From positions 372,001-436,000 of the forward strand of contig JOAA01000003.1 in the NCBI GenBank assembly GCA_000720375.1: a stretch of 64,000 nucleotides of DNA, read 5' to 3'. Positions 29,056-37,578 of the stretch are shown piece by piece. A model generated the notes under the pieces. That model ran no database searches. It worked only from the letters and a program-made list of their open reading frames with translations, and was not told where the DNA came from. A program made the translations under genes and the position numbers. Within the stretch, counting starts at the first letter, position 1; every line of letters begins with the position of its first letter. Origin of the DNA: Rhodococcus rhodnii (GTDB lineage: Bacteria > Actinomycetota > Actinomycetes > Mycobacteriales > Pseudonocardiaceae).

Positions 29056-29562
29056 ATGCCGGTCCCGGACGCACGAACGCGTACCGACGACTACTGGCAG
29101 GAGTGCATCAAGATCCGGCCGACGCTGGTCCGGATCGCCGCCCGGCGTTGCGCGGCACCGGTGGACCCCGATGACATCGTCAACGAGGCCCTGATCCGCG
29201 GGGCCGAATTCGACGACCTGGACATGAGCAGGATCGAACAGTTCCTGGTCTCCACAGTCACCCGGCTGTGCGCGGATGAGGCCAGGCGTCGCACAGTGGC
29301 CACCCGGATGGCCAATCACCCCAGGCTGGTGCCACCGTCCGCCGAGGACCCGGCGGAGTTCGCCTGTGACAAGGCCGAGGCCCAGTGGCTCGCGATCCGG
29401 ATCCTCGCTTTGCCCCGCCGCGACCGTGCTTTGGTCGACATGCTCGCGGACGGAATGCCGCACAGCGAGATCGCACGTGAACTCGGCACGACGACCCAGG
29501 GCGCGCATTCGGCGCTCTACCGGTTGCGCAAGCGGATCGGCGCGTATCGACCGATTGGTTGA
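29056..29562 (+). CDS. ECF-like RNA polymerase sigma factor
   Basis: The 168-residue protein has sigma region 2 (CIKIRPTLVRIAARRC then VDPDDIVNEALIRGAEF) and a region 4 helix-turn-helix (LPRRDRALVDMLADGMPHSEIARELGTTTQGAHSALYRLRKRIG). It is short and lacks an adjacent anti-sigma gene. The ATG at 29056 is preferred; a GTG two codons earlier is possible. It precedes the second ABC exporter operon by 72 nt and could drive it. Confidence 0.8.
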   Translation: MPVPDARTRTDDYWQECIKIRPTLVRIAARRCAAPVDPDDIVNEALIRGAEFDDLDMSRIEQFLVSTVTRLCADEARRRTVATRMANHPRLVPPSAEDPAEFACDKAEAQWLAIRILALPRRDRALVDMLADGMPHSEIARELGTTTQGAHSALYRLRKRIGAYRPIG

Positions 29563-29634
29563 TGCCCGTATCCGCCACTCCGATGGCTGGTGAGGCGATC
29601 CGGGAACACGCCCGCGCAACGCATGCTGCGTGGC

Positions 29635-30537
29635 ATGTCAGTCATCGAGGTGTCCAACCTGCACAAGAGGTACCGCGACAAGATCGCGGTACGGGATGTG
29701 TCCTTCACCGTGGCCGAGGGTGAGATCTTCGGCATCCTCGGCCCCAATGGCGCGGGCAAGACGACCACCGTCGAGTGCGTGGCCGGCCTGCGGGTCCCCG
29801 ACAGCGGCACGATTCGCGTGCTGGGCAAGGACCCCCGCCGCGACGCATCGGAACTGCACACCCAAGTTGGCGTGCAATTGCAGGAAAGCCATCTGCCGGA
29901 ACGGCTGAAGGTGTGGGAGGCGCTGCACCTCTACGCCTCGTTCTACCCGGACCCGGCCGACTGGGAGCGCCTGATCGACGAGTGGGGCATGTCCGAAAAA
30001 CGCGCCACCCCCTACGGCAAGCTCTCCGGCGGCCAGAAGCAGCGGCTGTTCATCATGCTCGCGCTGGTCGGCCGGCCACGCGTGGTGTTCCTGGACGAAC
30101 TGACCGCCGGCCTGGACCCGCAGGCGCGCCGTGAGACGTGGGAGCTGATCGAACGGCTGCGGCAGACCGGCGTGACCGTCGTGCTCGTCACCCATTTCAT
30201 GGAAGAGGCCGAACGGCTCTGCGACCGGCTGGCCCTGATCGACGACGGCACCGTCGTGGCCACCGACACCCCACGCGGCCTGGTGTCGCGATTGGACAGC
30301 CGTCAGGTCATCCGTTTCCGTGCCGACCACCCGTTCGACGAGGGCCTGCTCACCGCGATCCCCGAGGTCAGCCAGGTGGCGCAAAACGGCAGCCACGTGG
30401 TGGTGACCGGCCGGGGCGACCTGCTCTACGCCGTGACCGCAGTCCTGGCGCGCAACCACATCGTCGCCGCCGACCTCCGGGTCGAGCAGGCGAACCTGGA
30501 TGACGCCTTCGTCGCGCTCACCGGCAAGCGTTTCTGA
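29635..30537 (+). CDS. ABC exporter ATPase (DrrA-like), paralogue of 24175-25092
   Basis: The 300-residue ATPase has Walker A LGPNGAGKTTTVECVAGL, signature LSGGQKQRLFIM, Walker B VVFLDELTAGLDPQ and a switch histidine in VTHFMEEAERL. The ATG at 29635 gives MSVIEVSNLHKRY, aligned with MAVIEVANLHKRY of the first copy. ACGCA-tgc-TGCGT, a small palindrome at 29619-29631, sits just before the start. It heads the operon ATPase-permease-kinase-regulator. Confidence 0.9.
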   Translation: MSVIEVSNLHKRYRDKIAVRDVSFTVAEGEIFGILGPNGAGKTTTVECVAGLRVPDSGTIRVLGKDPRRDASELHTQVGVQLQESHLPERLKVWEALHLYASFYPDPADWERLIDEWGMSEKRATPYGKLSGGQKQRLFIMLALVGRPRVVFLDELTAGLDPQARRETWELIERLRQTGVTVVLVTHFMEEAERLCDRLALIDDGTVVATDTPRGLVSRLDSRQVIRFRADHPFDEGLLTAIPEVSQVAQNGSHVVVTGRGDLLYAVTAVLARNHIVAADLRVEQANLDDAFVALTGKRF

Positions 30538-30611
30538 CCCTGGTTTCTGTTCGTCGTTTGCACTTCCGGAATTCACGCCGTCCGTTAAGCACGGCTTCAT
30601 TAGGAGAACCC

Positions 30612-31337
30612 ATGTCCGGCACTGGCACGCTCACCCTGACCGAGCTGAAGCTGTTTCTGCGCGACCCGGCGTCGACCATCGTGACGATCGCTCTGCCGGT
30701 CGCGATCGTGGTCGTCTTCGGCGTCATCGCACACCCCGGCGGCGACAAAGATCCGATCATGACCTACTTCCCGACCATGGCTCTCGCGTTGGGCCTGGCG
30801 CAGCTGGCGCTCAACCTGACGCCGACGACCCTGGCCGGATATCGGGAAAAAGGCATCCTGCGCCGGATGTCGACCACGCCGATGAACCCGGCCAAAGTGC
30901 TCACCGCCCAACTGGTGATCAGCTTCGGTCTCGCGGTGGCAGCGGCCGCGATGGTCGTTCTGGTCGGCCACCTTGGCTTCCAGTTCGCGTTGCCAGAGCA
31001 CATCGGCGGCTTCCTGGCCGCTTTCGCACTCGGCTGCACGGCGCTGTTCTCCGTCGGTCTGCTGGTCGCGGCGATCGCGCCGAGCGCCCGGGTCGCGACC
31101 GGCATCGGCGTCGGCCTGTTCTTCGCCAGCCTGGTGTTCGGCGGGGTGTTCATGCCCGCCGAGAACCTGCCGCCGTTCCTGGTCCGGATCGGCGACTTCA
31201 CCCCGCTCGGCGCGGCCATGCAGTCGCTTCGAGCCAGCTGGGGTGGCACCATGCCTGAGCCGCTGCACCTCGCGGTGCTCGGCGCGTACACGATCGTCGC
31301 CGGCCTGGCCGCGGCCAGGCTCTTCAGGTGGGAATGA
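30612..31337 (+). CDS. ABC-2 type exporter permease, paralogue of 23369-24178
   Basis: The 241-residue permease has about six helices. TELKLFLRDPASTIV, YREKGILRRMSTTPMNP and the ending AAARLFRWE match the first permease. The ATG follows TAGGAGAACCC. Its stop overlaps the kinase start (ATGA), which couples transport and sensing genes. The substrate is unknown, perhaps an antimicrobial or lipid. Confidence 0.86.
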   Translation: MSGTGTLTLTELKLFLRDPASTIVTIALPVAIVVVFGVIAHPGGDKDPIMTYFPTMALALGLAQLALNLTPTTLAGYREKGILRRMSTTPMNPAKVLTAQLVISFGLAVAAAAMVVLVGHLGFQFALPEHIGGFLAAFALGCTALFSVGLLVAAIAPSARVATGIGVGLFFASLVFGGVFMPAENLPPFLVRIGDFTPLGAAMQSLRASWGGTMPEPLHLAVLGAYTIVAGLAAARLFRWE

Positions 31338-32587
31338 GCTTGATGCTGCAGATCGGCGAAGCCGACGCGAAACGCGCCCGGTGGATCTACACCGGGATCG
31401 CGTACGCCGCCATGGCCGCCTCGATCACGTGGAGCCTTGTCGACCGGAGGGCCGCGCCACAGCCCCAGCTGACGGTGGCGCTGTCTGTGGTCGCGGCGAT
31501 CTGGATCGGGGTGATCTGTAGGTGGTGGCCAGTCTGGCCGCGTCACCGGATCTGGGCGGTGGTCGCTTACGCGGGCCTGCTGGCCATGAACACCGCGCTG
31601 ATCTCGACAAGCGACGCGTTCACTTCGTACGTGTGGATCGGCTTTCCTTACGCGTTCGCGATTTTCCCGGCCCGGTGGGCGGTATTCGCGGTGACGGCGA
31701 ACGCGATCAGCACGTTCGTGATCCAGGAAGGCGCGTTCCAGACTTCGCCCTATGTGGTGATGCTGGCGGTCGCCGGACCGGTGATCTTCGCGGGGTGGGT
31801 TGCCGGTCTGGAGAGCGAGCGTCGCAAGCAGGCGATCAGCCAGCTCACCGAGACGAACGAGCGCTTGGCCAAGGCCATGGAGGAAAACGCGGGCCTGCAC
31901 GCACAACTGCTGGTGCAGGCCCGCGAGGCGGGGGTGCTGGATGAGCGTCAACGAATGGCGCGCGAAATCCACGACACGTTGGCGCAAGAACTGGCCGCGT
32001 TGATCAGGCAGCTGCACGCGGCCAACCGGGTTCGTGAGCAACCCGAGAAGTGGCAGCACCACATGGATCAGGTGCGGCTGCTGGCCGAGCGCGGCCTGTC
32101 CGAGGCTCGCCGATCCGTCCAGGCGTTGCGCCCGGCGCCGCTGGAGAACTCCAGGCTGCCGGAGGCGATCGCGGAGATGGCGCGAAATTGGAGCCAGGCC
32201 TCTGGCGTGTCGGTACGCACCGAGACGACCGGCACACCGGAGCCGTTGATCCCGGGCATCGAGGTCGCTTTGTTCCGCGTCGCACAGGAGGCACTGGCCA
32301 ACATCGCCAAGCACGCGAACGCGACCCGAGTGGGCATCACACTGTCCTATATGGACGACGTGGTGCTGTTGGACGTCCGCGACGACGGCGTCGGATTTGA
32401 GCCTGGCGCAACCGGGCCCGCGGACGCGAGCGGATACGGTCTTGGCACGATGCGGCAGCGCCTGCTCGGAGTTGGTGGCACGCTGGACATCGAGAGCACG
32501 CCGGGTGAGGGCACCGCGATCGGGGCCAGCGTCCCGGCGATCCGTGCCGAAGCAGGGGCCGAAGCGGAAGGCGAGGCGGTGTCGTGA
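31334..32587 (+). CDS. NarL-system sensor histidine kinase (DesK-like)
   Basis: The 417-residue protein has an N-terminal six-helix membrane part with no large outer domain, a coiled linker (QLTETNERLAKAMEENAGLHAQLL), the HisKA_3 box REIHDTLAQELAAL and an ATPase domain with EALANIAKHANATRVG and RDDGVGF. The plan resembles DesK or LiaS membrane-state sensors. The ATG at 31334 overlaps the permease stop, and the stop overlaps the regulator start as GTGA. Confidence 0.88.
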   Translation: MSLMLQIGEADAKRARWIYTGIAYAAMAASITWSLVDRRAAPQPQLTVALSVVAAIWIGVICRWWPVWPRHRIWAVVAYAGLLAMNTALISTSDAFTSYVWIGFPYAFAIFPARWAVFAVTANAISTFVIQEGAFQTSPYVVMLAVAGPVIFAGWVAGLESERRKQAISQLTETNERLAKAMEENAGLHAQLLVQAREAGVLDERQRMAREIHDTLAQELAALIRQLHAANRVREQPEKWQHHMDQVRLLAERGLSEARRSVQALRPAPLENSRLPEAIAEMARNWSQASGVSVRTETTGTPEPLIPGIEVALFRVAQEALANIAKHANATRVGITLSYMDDVVLLDVRDDGVGFEPGATGPADASGYGLGTMRQRLLGVGGTLDIESTPGEGTAIGASVPAIRAEAGAEAEGEAVS

Positions 32588-33204
32588 TCCGGCTGCTGAT
32601 CGTCGACGACCACCCGGTCGTCCGGGACGGCCTGCGGGCCACGTTCACCGGCGAGCCGGACATCGAAGTGGTCGGTGAGGCGGGCAACGGGCGCCAGGCC
32701 ATCGAGATGGTGGCCGCGCACAACGCCAACGTCGTGCTGATGGACCTGCGAATGCCCGAATTGGACGGTGTCCGCGCGATCCGCAGACTGCGGGAAACCG
32801 CGCCGGAGACAAGGGTTCTGGTGCTCACCACGTTCGACACCGACAGCGACGTGCTGCCGGCGATCGAGGCGGGTGCGACGGGTTACCTGCTCAAAGACGC
32901 GACCACCGAGGAACTGCTCAAGGCTGTCCGCGCGGCGCACCAAGGCCAGTCGGTGCTCTCGCCGTCAGTGGCCAACAGGCTGATAGGCCAAGTACGTAAG
33001 CCACAGCGCGGCACGCTGACGCCGCGCGAGCTGGAAGTGCTGAACCTGGTCGCGGCCGGTGCCACGAACCGGGAAGCGGCGTCGAAGTTGTTCATCAGCG
33101 AAGCCAGCATCAAGACGCACCTGCTGCACATCTACGCCAAGCTCGACGTCCGCGACCGCGCTTCGGCAGTCGGCGAGGCCTATCGGCGTGGCCTGTTGGA
33201 TTGA
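32584..33204 (+). CDS. NarL/FixJ response regulator
   Basis: The 206-residue regulator has receiver motifs LLIVDDHPVVRDGL, VVLMDLRMPELDG and YLLKDATTEELL and the LuxR helix-turn-helix LTPRELEVLNLVAAGATNREAASKLFISEASIKTHL. GTG at 32584 overlaps the kinase stop. It is the last gene of the operon, with a strong terminator 29 nt downstream. It probably autoregulates the exporter operon. Confidence 0.9.
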   Translation: MIRLLIVDDHPVVRDGLRATFTGEPDIEVVGEAGNGRQAIEMVAAHNANVVLMDLRMPELDGVRAIRRLRETAPETRVLVLTTFDTDSDVLPAIEAGATGYLLKDATTEELLKAVRAAHQGQSVLSPSVANRLIGQVRKPQRGTLTPRELEVLNLVAAGATNREAASKLFISEASIKTHLLHIYAKLDVRDRASAVGEAYRRGLLD

Positions 33205-33232
33205 CCGGGTTTCGTGAAGCAGAACTTAAAAG

Positions 33233-33277
33233 GCCCCCTCGCAAGCGAGCGGTCGGGTTGCTCGCACACGAGGGGGC
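33233..33277. terminator. Bidirectional terminator
   Basis: GCCCCCTCG / CGAGGGGGC is a 9-bp stem enclosing a second CGAGC / GCTCG stem. An A-run lies on the left side (AACTTAAAAG), giving a U-tract for leftward transcripts. It lies between the convergent response regulator and the FAD reductase gene. Confidence 0.8.
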
Positions 33278-33334
33278 TTGCACCGCGACGGCCGAGGGCC
33301 CGGCCGCCGCGGCTTTGCTCGGCCAGCCGTGTCT

Positions 33335-35719
33335 CTAGCCGAACCCTCTGATCGCTTCTCCTGCCGGGAAGCGACTGCTTTCTGCGCCAGGCCGTGCGAC
33401 AGGTTGCATCGACGGGAATGACGGGTGGTCCATACCTGGCCGTGCGACGGGCTGCATCGCAGGGAACGACGGATGGTCCATCAACGGCATAGGCGGACGC
33501 TGGACCGGACGCATCGCCGGGAACGACGGGTGGTCCATCATCGGTTCGTCGGTCGGCCGCGCCACGGGCCGCATGTTCGGAAACGACGGGTGCTGGTTGG
33601 CCGGCATCGGCGGCACGGGCGGAAGCGGTTTGCGCTCCGCACGTTCCGGACGCCCCGCCCGACGCTGCCGTGACGGCGGCGGCGCGGGACGCATGGCGCC
33701 CGCGGGCGTGTCCGGCACCTCGATGTTCGGCATGGACAAGTTCGACACCGACAGGTTGGGCGCCGACAGGATCGGAATCGCCGTGGTCGGCGGCAACATC
33801 GGCTCCGAACGCACCGGCGGGATCTGCTCGGTCATCGGACCGGGGTCTGCGCCGCGCATCGGCATTTCCGGCTTGGCGTGCCTGCCGGACGGCTGCTCGA
33901 CCGGAGGCATGCCACGCCGCGAAGGCGGCTCCACAGGCGGCATCGCGCGCATGGACGGCGGTTCGACCGGAGGCATGCCCCGCCTGGACGGCGGCTCCAC
34001 CGATGGCATCCCGCGCATCGACGGGGCCTCCGCAGGCGCCATCCCCCGCATCGAAGGCGGCTCCACAGGCGGCATGCCGCGCATGGACGGCCGCTCCACC
34101 GGAGTCACCCCGCGCATGGACGGCTGCGGCATTTGACCGGAGTTCATCGGCGCCGCGGCCCGTGGCATGGCGGGCATCGGCCGCCTGACCGCCGCGGGCG
34201 GCTGGCCGGAAATCGGCGGCCTGCCGACCGGAGGCGGCACTGGCTGCATATTCCGGCCAGTCCCTGGCGGCGGCCCGGCCGGCGCTGGTGGCCGGGCCAC
34301 CGGCGGCATCGCCGGCACGGACATCGACGGTCCGACACGCGCGGGAGCCATCGCCGCCAGTGCTGGAACCTGCGGGGCTGGAACCTGGGGGGCAGGAACC
34401 TGCGTCGGCATTTCCGCCAGCGTGTTCTGGCGTGCCGGCGGCGCCGGTGGGCGCTCTGCCGACTGCGCGGCAACGGGTTCCGTGGCCGGAGCCTTCGAAG
34501 GCTTCGGCGCGACCGGGCGACGGCCCTTGGTCTCGGTGGGAACGGGCAGTTCCTCGTGCAGCTTCTCGGTCCACTTGATCATCGCGCGCGGCGCGTCCCA
34601 GCCGCAGACGCCGACCAGCTTGCCGTTGCGCACGTATCCGGTGACGCCTGGCGTACCAGCTGCGCCATCGGCCAGGTGCACGGTGTCTGTTCCGAGCGAC
34701 GGGATACCGGCGATCTGCAGCCGCACACCGTACTGTCCGGACCAGACCCGCGGGATCGGCATGAACGGCGTGGCCTTTTCCCGGCCCATCAACAAGTTCT
34801 CGGCCGCGTGCCGTCCCATCTCGACCGCGTTGATCCAGTGCTCGACGCGCCGGGGCGTGTCGTCGAACCGCAGGTTGGGCCAGCGGCCGCAGTCACCTGC
34901 GACGACGACGTCCTGCGCACCGGCGGCGAACAAAGTGGACTCGCACAGCACGCCGTCCTCAAGGATGAGGCCGGATCCGCGCATCCACTCCACCGCGGGG
35001 ATCGAACCGACAGCCATGATCACCGCGCCCGCGACCAGCAGCTGGCCGTCGGTGGTGTGCATCGCGACGGAATCGTCGGCACAGATCCAGTTACGGATGT
35101 CGGTGCCCATCGCCATCCGCGCGCGGTGCTTGCGGTGCAGCTTGTCCACCGCGGAGGCGACGTCGTTGCCGAGGTTGCGCAGCGGGAAGCGGGACCGGCC
35201 GACCATGGTCACGTCACGGCCCATCTTGCGGGCACTCGCGGCGACGTCACAGCCGATGTAACCGGTGCCCAGCACCACGATCGGCAGGTCGCTGCGGGCG
35301 ATGGTCTTCTTGACCGCCAACGCCTCGTCCACAGTGCGCAGTGTGTGCACGCGCGGGCTGTGCCGCGGAACACCCTTGAGGTGCCGTGGTTCCACGCCGG
35401 TGGCGATGATCAGGCCGTCGTACTTGATCTCTTCGCCGCCGGGCAGGTGCACGACTTTGCGCTGTGTTTCAAGCCGTTCCGCGCGGGTACCCAGGCGCCA
35501 GCGGGCGCCGGTGTCGATGTGACGCTGCAGGGTCAGGTCGGCCGGCCGGTCGCTGCCGGCCAGCAAGTCCTTTGACACCAACGGCCGGTGGTACGGCCAG
35601 CGCGGCTCGTCACCGATGATCACCAGCTCGCCGTCGTAGTCGAGTTCCCGCAGGCGTTCCGCGGCTCGTAAGCCGGCCACCCCCGCGCCCACGATGACGA
35701 TGCGTTCGAAGTCGGTCAT
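33335..35719 (-). CDS. Ferredoxin reductase with a 400-residue Met/Pro-rich repeat tail
   Basis: Residues 1-395 form an FAD/NAD(P)H-dependent ferredoxin reductase of the rubredoxin/Rieske type: GAGVAG at 11-16, PYHRPLVSKDLL, IIATGVEPR, the second nucleotide motif VLGTGYIGCDVA at 150-160 and VVVAGDC for FAD. Residues 396-794 are low-complexity Pro/Met/Ala. They hold eight 11-residue repeats like PSMRGMPPVEP (533-612) and four HPSFPxMxPVxRP repeats (710-779). I know no reductase with such a tail. It begins directly after the ferredoxin stop codon and ends a four-gene operon. Confidence 0.85.
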   Translation of the reverse strand: MTDFERIVIVGAGVAGLRAAERLRELDYDGELVIIGDEPRWPYHRPLVSKDLLAGSDRPADLTLQRHIDTGARWRLGTRAERLETQRKVVHLPGGEEIKYDGLIIATGVEPRHLKGVPRHSPRVHTLRTVDEALAVKKTIARSDLPIVVLGTGYIGCDVAASARKMGRDVTMVGRSRFPLRNLGNDVASAVDKLHRKHRARMAMGTDIRNWICADDSVAMHTTDGQLLVAGAVIMAVGSIPAVEWMRGSGLILEDGVLCESTLFAAGAQDVVVAGDCGRWPNLRFDDTPRRVEHWINAVEMGRHAAENLLMGREKATPFMPIPRVWSGQYGVRLQIAGIPSLGTDTVHLADGAAGTPGVTGYVRNGKLVGVCGWDAPRAMIKWTEKLHEELPVPTETKGRRPVAPKPSKAPATEPVAAQSAERPPAPPARQNTLAEMPTQVPAPQVPAPQVPALAAMAPARVGPSMSVPAMPPVARPPAPAGPPPGTGRNMQPVPPPVGRPPISGQPPAAVRRPMPAMPRAAAPMNSGQMPQPSMRGVTPVERPSMRGMPPVEPPSMRGMAPAEAPSMRGMPSVEPPSRRGMPPVEPPSMRAMPPVEPPSRRGMPPVEQPSGRHAKPEMPMRGADPGPMTEQIPPVRSEPMLPPTTAIPILSAPNLSVSNLSMPNIEVPDTPAGAMRPAPPPSRQRRAGRPERAERKPLPPVPPMPANQHPSFPNMRPVARPTDEPMMDHPSFPAMRPVQRPPMPLMDHPSFPAMQPVARPGMDHPSFPSMQPVARPGAESSRFPAGEAIRGFG
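33385..33592 (-). repeat. HPSFP repeat block in the reductase tail
   Basis: Four tandem copies encode HPSFPxMxPVxRP (residues 710 to about 779), three of them preceded by MD. Copies differ in spacing, so this is protein-level rather than exact DNA duplication. Confidence 0.85.
33883..34123 (-). repeat. 33-bp coding repeats (PSMRGMPPVEP) in the reductase tail
   Basis: Eight 33-bp units encode an 11-residue repeat with methionine or arginine at position 3 and usually methionine at 6. Many copies give M-x2-M spacing. The repeats are in frame and degenerate, so they are not CRISPR. Confidence 0.88.
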
Positions 35720-35926
35720 CTAAACCCTGTCCACCTTGATGGCCTGCATGGGGCAGCAACGCGCAGCGGCCGCCGCCTGCTCGACCTGATCCTCATCCGG
35801 TCTCTTCGTGTAGAAAAGCCGCCCGTCGGGGCTCAGTTCAAACAGGTCCGGCGCCTCCATCTGGCAGATCGCGTACCGCTCACAACGGTCGTTGTCCACT
35901 TTGACCCGTAGTCGACGACCTCTCAT
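35720..35926 (-). CDS. Small 3Fe-4S/4Fe-4S type ferredoxin
   Basis: The 68-residue ferredoxin is of the type that serves actinobacterial P450s: KVDNDRCERYAICQMEAPDLFEL supplies C-x5-C, and ARCCPMQAI gives the final Cys-Pro. Its spacing points to a [3Fe-4S] or incomplete [4Fe-4S] cluster. The ATG at 35926 overlaps the membrane protein stop (ATGA) and follows GGAGGAACAGGT. The TAG stop abuts the reductase ATG with no gap, so ferredoxin and reductase are made together. No P450 gene is nearby; the membrane cytochrome is the likely partner. Confidence 0.85.
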   Translation of the reverse strand: MRGRRLRVKVDNDRCERYAICQMEAPDLFELSPDGRLFYTKRPDEDQVEQAAAAARCCPMQAIKVDRV

Positions 35927-36528
35927 ACCTGTTCCTCCACCAGTCCGATCTGCACGAGCATCCGGGTGGGTACGAAACGGAGGATCGAGAGGGTCACGGT
36001 CGGAATCAGCAATGTCAAGCCGGCGAGCCACAGTACCGCGAGGTGACCGTTGGCCATCGCACCGAGGATCGAGTGCACGACCAGAAGTCCGAGCGCCACG
36101 TAGGCCATTCGGTGTACCCATTGCCAACGCCTATAGGAAGTCCAGCGGTAGAGCGAAGCGGTGCAGAAGATCGCGATCATCAGCTCGAGGCCCACGATCG
36201 CGATGGCGTAACGGAAGTACACACCTTCGCCGAAAGGTATCGTGATCTGCGCGAACGTGAACGCGCCCTCGACGAAGAACAAGAAGCCCATGGCGTGCAC
36301 GATGCCGAAGGTGATCGTCAGTGTGGCGAGCACCATATGCCCGGCACGCAAGGTCTTGCGCTCACCGAACCGCCGTGCCCAACCGGTCTTGGTCAGGATG
36401 CCCCAGCAGATCGTCAAGCACATCAACGCATAGGCCGCGCGAGCCGAAACCGCGGCGACACCACGCAAACCACCGTCCGCGGTGCCACCCACTGCGAGGA
36501 CGACCGTCTCGGTCATTGGTCGAATCAC
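35923..36528 (-). CDS. Ferric-reductase-like haem-binding membrane protein
   Basis: The 201-residue protein has about six helices. Histidines at RAGHMVLATL, GIVHAMGF, WVHRMAYVAL and LLVVHSILGA lie in two helix pairs, the bis-haem pattern of ferric reductase-like transmembrane domains (NOX/YedZ superfamily). It lacks the cytosolic FAD/NAD domain of NOX enzymes, which may be replaced by the separate reductase and ferredoxin encoded downstream. The GTG at 36528 overlaps the DUF4142 stop. The substrate, for example Fe(III), Cu(II) or methionine sulfoxide, cannot be read. Confidence 0.78.
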   Translation of the reverse strand: MIRPMTETVVLAVGGTADGGLRGVAAVSARAAYALMCLTICWGILTKTGWARRFGERKTLRAGHMVLATLTITFGIVHAMGFLFFVEGAFTFAQITIPFGEGVYFRYAIAIVGLELMIAIFCTASLYRWTSYRRWQWVHRMAYVALGLLVVHSILGAMANGHLAVLWLAGLTLLIPTVTLSILRFVPTRMLVQIGLVEEQV

Positions 36529-37331
36529 CGTGCGTATTCCTTGTCCACGAACAACCTCGTGCGTTGTCCTCCGCCGCCTCCGCGGCGGTTGTCGCGTCGG
36601 TCGTCACGTCGGTCATCGTCATCTTCGTCATCGTCTCGCCTCGACGCCGGCTCCTGGTGCCTGTGGCGCCGGTTCCGGCTGGTGGCAAGCCACAGCAGGA
36701 AAATCGTCAGCGCCACCAGCAGCGGCAGCAAGGTGATCGCCACGACCATGTCGGTGCCTTCGGCGTCCGATGACAACGACAACGGTGTCGGATCGGCCAG
36801 GTTGGCGAAGTCCACATTGTTGGTGCTCTCGAGGATCGTCATGTGCTTCATGACGATCGTGTTCGCTGTCGTGGCGAACTTGCGGATCTCCGGGTCCTCG
36901 GTCTCCGCGCGAACCTGAGCGATCAGCGGGAAGATCATCCCGTGCGCCGAGCGCAACCGCATCGCCCAGACGGAGTCAAACTGCGCTCCGGTCGATGTGG
37001 CCATCTCGGTGAGCCAGCTCTTCTGCGCGTCGTTGGGCTCAGCGGGCAACGGATGCGCGTACAGCGAGGCGACCCGGCGTACTTCCTGGTCCAGGACAGC
37101 GTGATCGGTCATCAGGGTGCGGCCGACCTCTTGCACCTTGGGATCCGAGGAACGTTCCTGCGCCATCTCACCGGCAGGCATCTCCCACAGGCCGGCTAAC
37201 CGGACCTTGGTGAGCAACTCACCGTCGAGAGACGTCAGCGGCGGGGTTCCCGGCTGCGCGGTCGCGACCGCCTGACCCGCCATGAACAGCGTGATCAGCA
37301 GGAACACCAGCGACGCGAGGGTTCGTTTCAC
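36525..37331 (-). CDS. Exported DUF4142 protein with membrane anchor and charged tail
   Basis: The 268-residue protein has a signal sequence (LASLVFLLITLFMAGQAVATA), a DUF4142 ferritin-like helical region (VQEVGRTLMTDHAVLDQEVRRVASLYAHPLP and later RKFATTANTIVMKHM), a C-terminal helix (VVAITLLPLLVALTIFLLWL) and a cytosolic tail of Arg/Asp/Gly repeats. The GTG at 37331 follows AAGGACGCC. Family function is unknown. It is the first gene of the redox operon and divergent from a sigma factor gene with 247 nt between starts. Confidence 0.8.
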   Translation of the reverse strand: MKRTLASLVFLLITLFMAGQAVATAQPGTPPLTSLDGELLTKVRLAGLWEMPAGEMAQERSSDPKVQEVGRTLMTDHAVLDQEVRRVASLYAHPLPAEPNDAQKSWLTEMATSTGAQFDSVWAMRLRSAHGMIFPLIAQVRAETEDPEIRKFATTANTIVMKHMTILESTNNVDFANLADPTPLSLSSDAEGTDMVVAITLLPLLVALTIFLLWLATSRNRRHRHQEPASRRDDDEDDDDRRDDRRDNRRGGGGGQRTRLFVDKEYAR

Positions 37332-37578
37332 GGCGTCCTTCCTTGTCTCTCCGGGCGTCCGCGATGGACGGACGCGATAAGCGACGTTGCTGGAAAAGGC
37401 CGTGCTGGGTCCACAAAGGACAGCTTCCTGTCCCGGCGGGCCCACGGGTGCGTCCTGGCGGGGCACCTGGTTTACGCCTTCACCGATGGATACGGGCGGG
37501 GTCGCCGGGCGGTTCAAACAAAAATTCCGCAACGATTTGGCACTGGACGGACAACGGCCGCCACACCAGGATGTCACC

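Noticed and set aside
28836..29174. Plus-strand open frame of 112 codons upstream of the sigma factor
   Set aside because: It overlaps the sigma gene in another frame, has no recognisable features and lies across a hairpin region.
33883..34123. Regular 33-bp repeats resembling a CRISPR array
   Set aside because: There are no spacers. The repeats are contiguous, degenerate and in frame in the reductase tail, and no cas gene is present.
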